Of a stretch of 64,000 nt of DNA, positions 44,336 through 53,029 are shown in pieces. Within the stretch, counting starts at the first letter, position 1, and every line of letters begins with the position of its first letter. The stretch spans positions 1,984,001 to 2,048,000 of the forward strand of contig NZ_PTJC01000006.1 of the NCBI RefSeq assembly GCF_002934605.1, read 5' to 3'. Under the pieces are notes generated by a model. It saw only the letters and a program-made list of their open reading frames with translations, was not told the origin of the DNA and ran no database searches. A program made the translations under genes and the position numbers. The stretch is from Neolewinella xylanilytica. Lineage in GTDB: Bacteria; Bacteroidota; Bacteroidia; Chitinophagales; Saprospiraceae.

Positions 44336-46089
44336 TGGCCACAAAATTTCTGACCGTTTTAACGTTGCTTTTCCTCGGGCTGTCGGCTTGCGAGAAAGCG
44401 GAACTTATCCTGACGGGCAGTCTGGAGGTAACGGTAACAAATTCCAACGGGGCGCCGGTCGCAGGAGCAAATGTCCATATCGAAAGCCTGTCGCGCACCG
44501 GTACAACCGACTCGCTGGGTCGGGCGAGGTTCATAGATATCCCTACCGATCGGTACGCGGTCGTCATCTCCCACTTCTACCACGAATCGGTAGACCTTGT
44601 AATCACCGTTACGGACCATCCGGTTGCTCGGGCGGTGGTAGCGTTGCCTTCCGACCCCAATATTCCGAGCCTGCATTTCAACCATCCGAACCTCGATCTC
44701 CCCTCCCGGCTGATCGCCGGTGATCCGCTGCTCCTGAATGTGTACGCGAATAACGAAGCCCGCTCTCCCCTAACCTACACCTTGTATAGTAGTATCCAGG
44801 GGGTAGTGGCCGGTGGTCCGGTCGAAGATCGAATCTACACCGAGGTCCAAGGGCTGAATATCGGTATCCATGCCATGACCCTTACCGTTACGGCGGAAAG
44901 TGGCCATCAAACCACGAATGCCTTTTCGGTGGAAGTAGAACCGGTCCCCCCGGCCCCCGTTCTGCTTTCCGCGGTTTTAACGAATCAGGGCGTGGCGCTC
45001 ACGTGGACCGCGACGAGCAGTTTTGCCTTTCGCAGTTACACGGTCAAGCGGGCCAGCCGGGAGGGGGATTATCCGGGCTCGATCGAATTTTACCACAATC
45101 CTCAGGATACCACCTACCTCGATACGGACTTAAGCTTTGGCAGTGATGCCGTGTACTCGGTGGTACTCAACCTCTACAACGACACGGAGCTTACCTCCAA
45201 TACGGTTGGCATCAAATCCTCGGTCGACCGTCTTGACCTCGACCAACCCATCCGGGAGTTGCTGATGGACGATCACCGGTCAAGGTTATACGTTACGTCT
45301 TGGGGTACTTCGGATGTCAAGGTCTTCGACAGCCGGCGGATGACCCGCATTGGAACCATTCAGCTGCCGGGCGCTCCGCAAATCATGGAACAGTCTCCGG
45401 ATGGCAAGGAGGTTTTCGTCGGTATGGAGGGCCAGGGCACCATAGCGGTCATCGACCCCGACCGTCTTGACCTCGTTCGGTCCCTCCCGGTCTACGCCGC
45501 TGACCCGGGACCCGACGCGGTAACCTACCCGATCGAAATTGCGGCGCTGACCGGTGGCAATATCGTTTATACCGGTTACGGCGAGCTGGCCGGTAAGCTC
45601 GTCCTTGCCGATACCCGGACCGGTGAAACCGTAGCGGTAATCGACGAATATCCCTTCACCGTAGCCGATCTCGTCCATCCCCCCGGCGGCGACCTTCTCT
45701 ACGCGATAACCGACTATCACGTCCGTCAATTTTCGGTAACCGCTGATGGGCTCGTCCTTGTACAGGAGATGCTCCATGGTTTTTCATCACCGATACGCGG
45801 TTTCGTTCCCGAAGACAATCGCTACGTCATCGTAGGATCCGAAAAGCACGATTCCCGTGATTTGAAACGGTTGGTTTCCACCTTCGATACCGGATTGCTG
45901 GATCTTTCCGCTGACGGTCGCGTTGGCATCGGCAACTACGCGATCATCGATGCCGAGGTCGACAATCTTATCCGGCCGTTCGCGGGTATTGCGATGCTTG
46001 GGGCCCTCAACGAAGCGGCCGGCACGAGCTTCTTCGTCCTAATGGATAAACCTACCCAAATCTTTCGGTTACCTACGGTGCCGGAATAA
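44335..46089 (+). CDS. Beta-propeller lipoprotein, second of a tandem pair
   Basis: This lipoprotein of 584 residues has lipobox LSAC. The order matches its upstream neighbour: carboxypeptidase-regulatory-like domain (SLEVTVTNSNGAPVAGANVH), Ig/fibronectin segments, then a beta-propeller (~300-584; for example QSPDGKEVFVGMEGQGTIAV). The start codon overlaps the preceding stop by one base. The two proteins are clearly paralogous but diverged along the whole length, so the duplication is old. Function unknown. Confidence 0.8.
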   Translation: MATKFLTVLTLLFLGLSACEKAELILTGSLEVTVTNSNGAPVAGANVHIESLSRTGTTDSLGRARFIDIPTDRYAVVISHFYHESVDLVITVTDHPVARAVVALPSDPNIPSLHFNHPNLDLPSRLIAGDPLLLNVYANNEARSPLTYTLYSSIQGVVAGGPVEDRIYTEVQGLNIGIHAMTLTVTAESGHQTTNAFSVEVEPVPPAPVLLSAVLTNQGVALTWTATSSFAFRSYTVKRASREGDYPGSIEFYHNPQDTTYLDTDLSFGSDAVYSVVLNLYNDTELTSNTVGIKSSVDRLDLDQPIRELLMDDHRSRLYVTSWGTSDVKVFDSRRMTRIGTIQLPGAPQIMEQSPDGKEVFVGMEGQGTIAVIDPDRLDLVRSLPVYAADPGPDAVTYPIEIAALTGGNIVYTGYGELAGKLVLADTRTGETVAVIDEYPFTVADLVHPPGGDLLYAITDYHVRQFSVTADGLVLVQEMLHGFSSPIRGFVPEDNRYVIVGSEKHDSRDLKRLVSTFDTGLLDLSADGRVGIGNYAIIDAEVDNLIRPFAGIAMLGALNEAAGTSFFVLMDKPTQIFRLPTVPE

Positions 46090-46091
46090 GC

Positions 46092-47900
46092 CTAGATAAT
46101 GTACTCGGATGCCGTTGTCAGGGTTATCCGATTGGTGCTCAGCAGCGTACGCCGGAACCCGGCCGTGCGCGTGAATACGTAGTCGAAAAAGAACCCGGCC
46201 GTCCGAATCTTCGATTCGTAAAAGGCCTGCTCGTCTACCCCCATGTCGCGACCACCCACCGTCGCGGCCTCCTCGAAGGCAACGGCCGCCGCGGTGGCCT
46301 GCTTGACCCACATCCACCCGATAACGTGGAGGCCGAAGTAATCGAGGAATACGGTAGCGTCCGCCAGGAAAACACGGGAATCTTCCTCGCGTTGGGCCAG
46401 TCCCAGCAGGTGGCGGAGTACTTCCTCCAGTTGCTGGAAGCCCCTTCCCAACTTCTCGGCTACCCCACGGACGCGGTCGAAGCGGGCGGCGGCGCGCAGG
46501 TCCAGCGAAACTTCCTCGGAGAGGTATGCCACCGTTTTCCCCCCTTCCATCATCACTTTGCGACCGAGCAGGTCCAATCCGTGAATCGTGGTCGTTCCCT
46601 CATAAATCGAATTAACCCGAATGTCGCGGAACAACTGCTCCAGCGGAAAGTCGTCGGTATAGCCGGCCCCTCCGAGCACCTGCATACCCATGCTCACCGC
46701 TTCGTTACCGTACTCACTAGGAAAGCTCTTGGCCACCGGTGTGAGCAGTTCCAACAGCAATTTGCTCCGCTCGTCCCGTTGAAGGCGGTAGGTGTCCTCG
46801 TACAGGCTGCACTGCAACAAAAGAGCAATGCTGCCTTCCACTACCGCCTTCTGGAATAGCAACATACGCCGTACGTCGGCGTGCTCGATAATCAGTACCT
46901 GGGGGACGTTCACGTCCTTATTTCCGGGGTGACGCCCCTGGGGCCGTTCGCGGGCGTACTGGAGGCTGGCGTAGTAGGCCGCGGAGGCGGAGCCGGCCGC
47001 CATCATGCCCGTACCGATCCGGGCCTCGTTCATCATGAGGAACATATTGTTGAGCCCGCGAAACTCTCCCCCCACCAGGAAGGCCCGGGTCGGCCCCTGT
47101 TCGCCGAACATGAGATGAGCGGCCACGTAACCGCGCTGGCCCATCTTGCCGTAGATACCCGCGGTGGTGACGTGGTTGTCCCGTAGCCCCCCGTCGGTCG
47201 GGAGGTACTTGGGCACTACGAACAGGCTAACGCCCTTGATCCCCTTTGGGCCGTCCTTCTGGCGGGCTAGGAGGAGATGTACGACATTGTCCACGCCGGT
47301 GTGGTCGCCGCCGCTGATGTAGATCTTTTGTCCGTTGACGCGGTAGCTCCCATCTTCCTGTCGTTCGTAGTAGGTCGTGATGTCGGTGAGGGAGCTTCCC
47401 GCCTGAGGTTCGGTGAGGGCCATGGTGCCCTGCCATTCCCCGGCGGCCATGCGGGGGAGGTAGGTGGCTTTGAGATCGTCGGAGCCGAACTCGCGGATGA
47501 GGTTGGCCGCGCCGGTGGTCAGAAAGCCGTAGGCGGCCAGGTTCCCGTTGGCGGCCTGAAAGATCATGCTTCCGGCGTTCTGGACGGTGAGGGGCATTTG
47601 TTGTCCGCTTTCCTCGAATCCCCAGGCGGCGCTCAGCCACCCACTTTCTCCGAGGGCGCGCATCCCCTCCCGAACCTCGGGTAGCACGTGGACCTCCCCG
47701 TCCCGGTAGTAGGCCTTCTCCTTATCCATCTTCCGGTAGGCCGGCCAGAGGTACTGGTCGGCCAGCTGGCGGGCGGCATCCAGGCTGAGGTCGATGGCCT
47801 CGTCGTCGAACCCGCCGAAGCGCTCGCTGTCCTGCAGCCCGGCCAGGTCGAGGACTTCGTGGAGCATGAATTTTAGGTTGCGGAGGCTAATGTACTGCAT
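46092..47900 (-). CDS. Acyl-CoA dehydrogenase
   Basis: This flavoenzyme oxidises acyl-CoA thioesters in fatty-acid or amino-acid breakdown. It has 602 residues, the long form with a C-terminal extension (~480-602) like the bacterial AcdA/FadE-related group. Signature blocks are MALTEPQAGSSLTD, YISGGDH and VLGGAGYTDDFPLEQLFRD followed by IYEGTTTIHGLDLLGR with the catalytic Glu. The open frame reaches 48011, but ATG 47900 (MQYISLRNLKF) sits four bases after a TATATTTA box, marking the start. Divergent from speA. Confidence 0.92.
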   Translation of the reverse strand: MQYISLRNLKFMLHEVLDLAGLQDSERFGGFDDEAIDLSLDAARQLADQYLWPAYRKMDKEKAYYRDGEVHVLPEVREGMRALGESGWLSAAWGFEESGQQMPLTVQNAGSMIFQAANGNLAAYGFLTTGAANLIREFGSDDLKATYLPRMAAGEWQGTMALTEPQAGSSLTDITTYYERQEDGSYRVNGQKIYISGGDHTGVDNVVHLLLARQKDGPKGIKGVSLFVVPKYLPTDGGLRDNHVTTAGIYGKMGQRGYVAAHLMFGEQGPTRAFLVGGEFRGLNNMFLMMNEARIGTGMMAAGSASAAYYASLQYARERPQGRHPGNKDVNVPQVLIIEHADVRRMLLFQKAVVEGSIALLLQCSLYEDTYRLQRDERSKLLLELLTPVAKSFPSEYGNEAVSMGMQVLGGAGYTDDFPLEQLFRDIRVNSIYEGTTTIHGLDLLGRKVMMEGGKTVAYLSEEVSLDLRAAARFDRVRGVAEKLGRGFQQLEEVLRHLLGLAQREEDSRVFLADATVFLDYFGLHVIGWMWVKQATAAAVAFEEAATVGGRDMGVDEQAFYESKIRTAGFFFDYVFTRTAGFRRTLLSTNRITLTTASEYII

Positions 47901-47904
47901 CCGG

Positions 47905-47912
47905 TAAATATA
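47905..47912 (-). promoter_or_regulatory. -7 box TATATTTA four bases before ATG
   Basis: Minus strand reads TATATTTA, CCGG, ATG. Predicts a leaderless acyl-CoA dehydrogenase mRNA and rejects the longer ORF start at 48011. Confidence 0.55.
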
Positions 47913-47971
47913 GAATTCACGCGCTAAAAACCGGTTTGTTGATGTTGCACCCGCGCTCCGTCGCCATGCGC

Positions 47972-47979
47972 TATCTTTG
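47972..47979 (+). promoter_or_regulatory. speA promoter (TATCTTTG)
   Basis: A perfect TAnnTTTG box. The first possible start of the ORF (TTG 47977) lies inside it and cannot be used, which shifts the speA start to GTG 48001. Confidence 0.65.
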
Positions 47980-48000
47980 CGGCCCCAAAACCAGCTGTTA

Positions 48001-49398
48001 GTGGCCAACAAATACTTCGACCTGATTGACCAGACCTTCTACTTTCCCCAGGAAGGCTTCGATATGGACAACGGGTACCTGACTTTCAACCGCATCCCGT
48101 TAATCCACCTGATCCGGAAATACGGCACCCCGCTCAAGCTTACCTACTTACCGAGTATCGGACGAAAGATCAAGGAGGCGCGAAATTTGTTCCGACGGGC
48201 CATGCGGGCACAGGGCTACGCGGGCCAGTACGAATACTGCTACTGCACGAAAAGCAGCCACTTCGCCCACGTGGTGGAGGAGGCCCTCGACCACGACGTA
48301 CAGCTGGAGATCAGTTCCGCTTACGACGTAGATCTCATCCGGCGACTGCACGCCCGCAAGAAGCTGGATAAAAAGATCCAGATTGTCTGCAACGGTTTCA
48401 AACCCGAAAACTACCTGGCCGGCATCGTGGGGCTGATGAACGACGGGTTCGAGAATGTCATTTCCGTGGTCGACAACTACCACGAACTCGATTACTACGA
48501 GGAGCACGTGGAAGGCGTGGCCAAGATCGGCATCCGGATGGCTACGGAAGAAGAGCCCAACTTCGAGTTTTATACCAGCCGCCTCGGCCTTCGCTACGGC
48601 GATGTGTTGCCGCTGTTCCGCGACCGGATCAAAAACAGCGCGAAGCTCGAGCTCCACATGCTTCATTTTTTCGTCGATACCGGAATCAAGGATACCCTCT
48701 ACTACTGGGGGGAGCTAAAGAAAGCCGTACGGCTGTACGGTGAACTGAAGAAAGAAAGTCAGAATCTGCACGCCCTGAACATCGGGGGTGGTATGCCGAT
48801 CCGCAACAGCCTCGGCTTCGAGTTCGACTATAAGTACATGGTCCGGGAAATCGTCAAAAACATCCTCGATGCCTGCGAGGAGGATGGCGTACCGGAACCC
48901 GACATCTTCACCGAGTTCGGTAAGTACACGGTCGGCGAAAGCGGCGCTACGATCTTTTCGGTCCTCGCCCGTAAGCAACAGAACGACAGTGAAATGTGGT
49001 ACATGATCGACAATTCGCTCATGACCACCCTACCCGACGCTTGGGGCATCGGGGAACGGTTTATCTTACTGCCAATCAATAAGTGGGACCGCGACTACCG
49101 AAGGGTGAACATCGGCGGGCTCAGTTGCGACAATTCGGACTACTACAACTCCGAGATTCATGAAAGCCAGGTCTACCTCCCGGTGGATAAGGAGGGGGAT
49201 ACCGAACCGCTCTACCTCGGGTTCTTCCACACCGGTGCCTACCAGGACTCCATCAGTGGTTACGGCGGTATCAAGCACTGCATGATACCTAGCCCGCAGC
49301 ACATCATCATCGACATCGACGAAGAGGGCAACCTGACGGATCGCGTACTGGCCGGTAAGCAGTCGGCGGAAAGTATGCTGCAGATCCTGGGGTATTAG
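48001..49398 (+). CDS. speA: Arginine decarboxylase (PLP, alanine-racemase fold)
   Basis: This enzyme makes agmatine from arginine for polyamine synthesis. It has 465 residues, the compact Bacteroidota form. The N-terminal TIM barrel carries the PLP lysine Lys84 in YCYCTKSSHF. GGGMPIRNSL binds phosphate. The C-terminal beta domain has SCDNSDYYNS, which contributes the active-site Cys/Asp, and FFHTGAYQDSISGYGG. A GTG start at 48001 (MANKYFDLIDQ) fits the promoter at 47972. No speB/speE genes are adjacent. Confidence 0.92.
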   Translation: MANKYFDLIDQTFYFPQEGFDMDNGYLTFNRIPLIHLIRKYGTPLKLTYLPSIGRKIKEARNLFRRAMRAQGYAGQYEYCYCTKSSHFAHVVEEALDHDVQLEISSAYDVDLIRRLHARKKLDKKIQIVCNGFKPENYLAGIVGLMNDGFENVISVVDNYHELDYYEEHVEGVAKIGIRMATEEEPNFEFYTSRLGLRYGDVLPLFRDRIKNSAKLELHMLHFFVDTGIKDTLYYWGELKKAVRLYGELKKESQNLHALNIGGGMPIRNSLGFEFDYKYMVREIVKNILDACEEDGVPEPDIFTEFGKYTVGESGATIFSVLARKQQNDSEMWYMIDNSLMTTLPDAWGIGERFILLPINKWDRDYRRVNIGGLSCDNSDYYNSEIHESQVYLPVDKEGDTEPLYLGFFHTGAYQDSISGYGGIKHCMIPSPQHIIIDIDEEGNLTDRVLAGKQSAESMLQILGY

Positions 49399-49419
49399 GG
49401 CCTCATACGGGCGTTGGGT

Positions 49420-49503
49420 TCGACTGTACTGCAGTCGATGACACTTTCCTCCACATACCCGGAGTTTCACTCCGGGCAATGTGGGTTGGACCGCGCTGCG
49501 GTC
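49420..49503. repeat. REP-like cluster of three small hairpins
   Basis: Three dyads follow one another: TCGACTG/CAGTCGA (49420-49438); CCACAT...ATGTGG enclosing CCCGGAGT/ACTCCGGG (49451-49484); and GACCGC/GCGGTC (49489-49503). This nested-hairpin layout resembles REP or IS200/RAYT-associated ends. No transposase is nearby. Confidence 0.55.
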
Positions 49504-49817
49504 TTAAATGGCTGGTTATCCCGAAGGATTATCGTGCGTAGTTGTGGAGTTGTTTGAGGACAAGGCACGAGGGTAAATCTCACCGGCTCTTGGGTCCCCT
49601 AACGCTAGTGCGCGGATACCAAACTAAGCTACACCGTAAATCATCATCGAGGTGCTGAAGGTCCCGGTTGTCCGGTACGACCCTACCAGCGTGATGCTTT
49701 GGGGTTTAACCTTAGGACATCAGAAATTGGTGTCTTTCCGGTCATTCGGGCCTACATGCGGGCGCCAGCTTCCGCAGATACCGGAAGCTGGCGCCCGTAA
49801 GGAAAATCCTTTCTGCG
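49504..49817. other. Gene-free stretch ending in a long perfect hairpin
   Basis: No ORF is supported. At 49760-49796 a 15-bp perfect stem (GGGCGCCAGCTTCCG with its complement, 7-base loop) lies between the convergent speA and otsAB genes. There is no T-run on either side, so it may act as a transcript-end stabiliser or a weak bidirectional terminator. Confidence 0.55.
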
Positions 49818-52016
49818 TCAGGATTTAGCCTGTTCGGCTATGCGACCGAGCTTGCTGAAAAACCGCCGCACTTCGGTAACGCCAGTGAGGCTGTAGCGGG
49901 CAGCGGTACGTCCCGGGCCAACCTTGATGCTAACGCCCCAGTCAGGCAGCGCGCGGAAGATATCCTCGTCGGTGCTGTCGTCACCGATGCCGAGGATAAA
50001 GTCCCACTCTTCCTTATTGACCCAATGCTGGGTAGCCTTGCCCTTATTGACGCCGGCGTTCTTGATCTCGACGACCTTGTTGCCCTCCAGCACCTGAAGA
50101 TCCTGATTCTGGATGAGGTAAGTGAGCATGTCGCGGAATTCGCGGACGCGTTTGTTACCTAGGTCACGGTCGATGTTGCGGTAGTGCCAGGCCAGGCTGT
50201 AATCTTTCTCCTCGATAAAGGAACCGGGGGTACGGGCCACCAGATTTTCGAGCAGCTCGCGGACTTTGGGCTTCCAGCCGTCCACCACGTTGGGATTGAG
50301 TTGCCAGCGACCGCCTTCCTTCATCCATACGCCGTGCTCGGCGGCCATTTCGACGTCGAGATCGCCGAGCCACTTTTGGAGAGTAGCCTTGTCCCGGCCG
50401 CTGTTGATGACCACCGTGTTTTTAGGATCGGCGGCGAGCGTCTTCAGTACGTTGAGTACCTCATCGTCCGGACAAACGGCTTGCGGATCCGGGTCGAAAG
50501 ACATCAGCGTGCCGTCATAATCAATGAATAACAGCCGCTGGCCGGCTTGCTCGTAACTGTCGGCTACGACGTCGAGCGCCGCTTCGCTCAGGTGGGTGGT
50601 ACTGTGCATCTTGTTCTTTTCTTTAAGTTTTTTCTGCTCTTTGATGAAGGTGGCCGCCCAGTGCTTGACGTCGTACTGGCGAAGCTTTTCCTGCATTTCT
50701 ATCATCCGCTCCCGCTGCTCCTCCACGCTCATTTCCAGGGCCTTGACCAGCGCGTCCTGGATGTCCTGGCTGCTCTGCGGATTGACCGTGATCGCTCCGT
50801 CGTTGAGTTCGTAGACGGCTCCGGCCATCTCGCTGAGGATCAGCACGCCGCGTTTAGATTCTTCCTTAGCCGCGACGTATTCCTTGGCTACGAGGTTCAT
50901 GCCGTCCCTCAGCGGGGTAATCAGAGCAATGTCGGCTTCCTTGTACAGGGTGGTCAGGGCCGCGAAATTCAGCGAGCGGTAGTAATAGTGAATGGGCATC
51001 CAGTCGAAGGTGCTGTATTCGCTGTTGACCTGGCTAACCAGAATGTCCACCTCGGTTTTCAGGCTCTGGTACTGGGGAACGTTGGCCCGGCTGGGCACGA
51101 CGATCATGATCAGGTTGACCTTGCCGATGTACTCGGGGTTGTTGCGAATAAACTGACCGAAGGCGCGAATACGGTTCGGAATGCCTTTGGTATAGTCGAG
51201 GCGATCGACGCTCAGTACGATTTTCCGGCTGGCGTGCAGCTTTCGAATTTCCCCGCTACTCTGGTCGCTTTGGGCGTCCACGTCGGGGTGAGCGTATTTT
51301 TCGTAGTCGATGCCCATGGGAAATACGTCCACGTTGACCTGCCGGTCCCCGATGGAGAGGCGGCCGAATTCGTGCTCGTAGCCCGTGATGCGGTAGGCGG
51401 CCGACAGAAAGTGCCGCATGTAGCCGAAGGTGTGGAAACCGACCTGGTCGGACCCTAAAATACCGTCGAGGATCTCCTTACGCCACGGCAGGATGCGGAA
51501 GACTTCGTAGCTGGGGAAGGGAATGTGCAGAAAGAAGCCGATGCTGATCTTGGGAAATTTGTCCCGGATCATGGCCGGAAGCAGCATTAGTTGGTAATCG
51601 TGTACCCAGACCATATCGTCTTCCCGAAGGACGTTTTCCACGGCCTGAAAGAACTTGAAGTTGACCTCCTGGTAGGCGGCCCACATTTCATCGTCGTAAA
51701 CGGTATACTCCGTAAAGTAGTGAAAATGGGGCCAGATGGTTTTATTGCTATAGCCTTCGTAGTACAAATCGATTTCGCGCTCGGTGAGGAACACCGGTAC
51801 GAGGCTGCGCTTCATCAGGTCATTGCGGATCGCTTCCCGCTCCCATTCATTGGTGATATCCTGGCCGGGCCAGCCGATCCAGATTTTATTGTAGGAATCG
51901 TCGAGGGAATTCAGGCCCGTGGCCAGTCCGCCGGCACTCGGGTGGTAATGCAATTCCCCGTCCGTACGATTGACGGTGATCGGTAAACGATTGGATATGA
52001 TAACGAGTCTCGACAT
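49818..52016 (-). CDS. otsA-otsB: Bifunctional trehalose-6-phosphate synthase/phosphatase
   Basis: This cytoplasmic fusion enzyme makes trehalose from UDP-glucose and glucose-6-phosphate. It has 732 residues. The GT20 synthase domain (~1-465) has MSRLVIISNRLPITV, VHDYQLMLLPAMIRDKFP and FFLHIPFPSYEVFRILPWR, then DGMNLVAKEY. The HAD phosphatase domain (~490-732) begins with FIDYDGTLMSFDPDP (nucleophile DxD) and ends with GIGDDSTDEDIFRALP. It stands alone, between speA and the NlpC-like gene. Trehalose could feed the GlgE route, though TreS is not in this window. Confidence 0.95.
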   Translation of the reverse strand: MSRLVIISNRLPITVNRTDGELHYHPSAGGLATGLNSLDDSYNKIWIGWPGQDITNEWEREAIRNDLMKRSLVPVFLTEREIDLYYEGYSNKTIWPHFHYFTEYTVYDDEMWAAYQEVNFKFFQAVENVLREDDMVWVHDYQLMLLPAMIRDKFPKISIGFFLHIPFPSYEVFRILPWRKEILDGILGSDQVGFHTFGYMRHFLSAAYRITGYEHEFGRLSIGDRQVNVDVFPMGIDYEKYAHPDVDAQSDQSSGEIRKLHASRKIVLSVDRLDYTKGIPNRIRAFGQFIRNNPEYIGKVNLIMIVVPSRANVPQYQSLKTEVDILVSQVNSEYSTFDWMPIHYYYRSLNFAALTTLYKEADIALITPLRDGMNLVAKEYVAAKEESKRGVLILSEMAGAVYELNDGAITVNPQSSQDIQDALVKALEMSVEEQRERMIEMQEKLRQYDVKHWAATFIKEQKKLKEKNKMHSTTHLSEAALDVVADSYEQAGQRLLFIDYDGTLMSFDPDPQAVCPDDEVLNVLKTLAADPKNTVVINSGRDKATLQKWLGDLDVEMAAEHGVWMKEGGRWQLNPNVVDGWKPKVRELLENLVARTPGSFIEEKDYSLAWHYRNIDRDLGNKRVREFRDMLTYLIQNQDLQVLEGNKVVEIKNAGVNKGKATQHWVNKEEWDFILGIGDDSTDEDIFRALPDWGVSIKVGPGRTAARYSLTGVTEVRRFFSKLGRIAEQAKS

Positions 52017-52109
52017 GCAGATTATGGGTTTCCCGAAGGATGAAATACTGCTGCTTCTACGCTAAACCCCGAAGGTTGTTCGGACGAAACGGCAAGTAGC
52101 GAAAGGTAA

Positions 52110-52973
52110 TCAAAAAATTAGTATCTGTTGACTGTCCTTTGGACCTTCCGCGAAGCGATCGTCCAGGCGGATTTGCCCGGCCGGGGCGGTATCCGGCAAA
52201 AAACGCCGGACGATGCGCAGGCGATGGGTGTACCGGCCGGTTTCCCGGTTGAAGACCCCGTAATGGTCCACCGCGTCTACCCTTACCCGGCCGTAGACGT
52301 GCAACACCTGGCTCCCGGGCAGCAGGATACCTACGTGACGAATGCCGCCCCGACCGTCGTCAAAAAACGCCAGGTCGCCGCTCTGGCACTGCTCCACGAA
52401 ATCCACTGGTGTGCCGCCCGTGCTCATGGGGGCCACGGTGCGGGGCAAATCAACGCCGAGTAACCCGATAAGGAGCTGAATGAGCTCGGCATTCCCGATA
52501 CCGGTCGGCGTCCGGCCCCCGGGCAGCTCGGGTACGTAGAGCCACTTCCGGCCGAGTCGCAGCAGCAGGGCCGCGTCCCGCGTGAGGTCGGCGGCAAGGA
52601 CCGCCTGTCCGGAATATAGAAAGCGCCGCCCGTCGTGGTGGAGTTGAAGTCCGTCGTAGGCCGGCAGCCGGGCACCGAAGGTAACCGGCATCCCGAAAGA
52701 ATCACCGAGCAGCATACCGAAAAGTTCCAGCGCGTACGCGGGATGGGTGGTCTGGGCGGCGTGCAGGGCGGGCGATACCGGTAACAATTGATCCCGCGAC
52801 ACGAAGCCCTCGGCCCGCCCCCCGTCAAAACTGATGCGGGCATACTCTCCAAAATCTTCCAGGACGTCGACCGGCTCGCCGAGCAACAGCTGACTGCGCA
52901 TGATACTACGGGCCCGGGGTCGGCTCCAGATGGGGGCTACGGTATATCGCCCGAGGGCGGGTTCGGATGGCAT
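52110..52973 (-). CDS. NlpC/P60-like protein lacking the catalytic cysteine
   Basis: This protein of 287 residues has no signal peptide. SH3-like domains (~1-125; for example LGEPVDVLEDFGEYARISFD) are followed by a C40 NlpC/P60 fold (~130-280). The active-site strand that usually reads GIDCSG is here GIGNAELIQLL, with Asn161 at the cysteine position. The later His is kept in GIRHVGILLPGS. It is thus probably not a cysteine peptidase, and may bind peptidoglycan or act as an inactive homologue. ATG lies four bases after a TATCTTGC box. Divergent from the PorP-like gene. Confidence 0.85.
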   Translation of the reverse strand: MPSEPALGRYTVAPIWSRPRARSIMRSQLLLGEPVDVLEDFGEYARISFDGGRAEGFVSRDQLLPVSPALHAAQTTHPAYALELFGMLLGDSFGMPVTFGARLPAYDGLQLHHDGRRFLYSGQAVLAADLTRDAALLLRLGRKWLYVPELPGGRTPTGIGNAELIQLLIGLLGVDLPRTVAPMSTGGTPVDFVEQCQSGDLAFFDDGRGGIRHVGILLPGSQVLHVYGRVRVDAVDHYGVFNRETGRYTHRLRIVRRFLPDTAPAGQIRLDDRFAEGPKDSQQILIF

Positions 52974-52977
52974 GGCG

Positions 52978-52985
52978 GCAAGATA
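52978..52985 (-). promoter_or_regulatory. -7-like box TATCTTGC four bases before ATG
   Basis: Minus strand reads TATCTTGC, CGCC, ATG. Predicts a leaderless mRNA for the NlpC-like gene. Confidence 0.5.
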
Positions 52986-53017
52986 GGCAGCCGGTGGCGG
53001 GATGCGATGCGGCAGCT

Positions 53018-53025
53018 TACCTTTG
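53018..53025 (+). promoter_or_regulatory. -7 box TACCTTTG four bases before ATG
   Basis: TACCTTTG, TGGT, ATG. A perfect TAnnTTTG box whose spacing predicts a leaderless mRNA for the PorP-like gene. Confidence 0.6.
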
Positions 53026-53029
53026 TGGT

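Noticed and set aside
47901-48011. N-terminal extension of the acyl-CoA dehydrogenase
   Set aside because: It covers its own promoter box and the divergent speA promoter region; the family begins at 47900.
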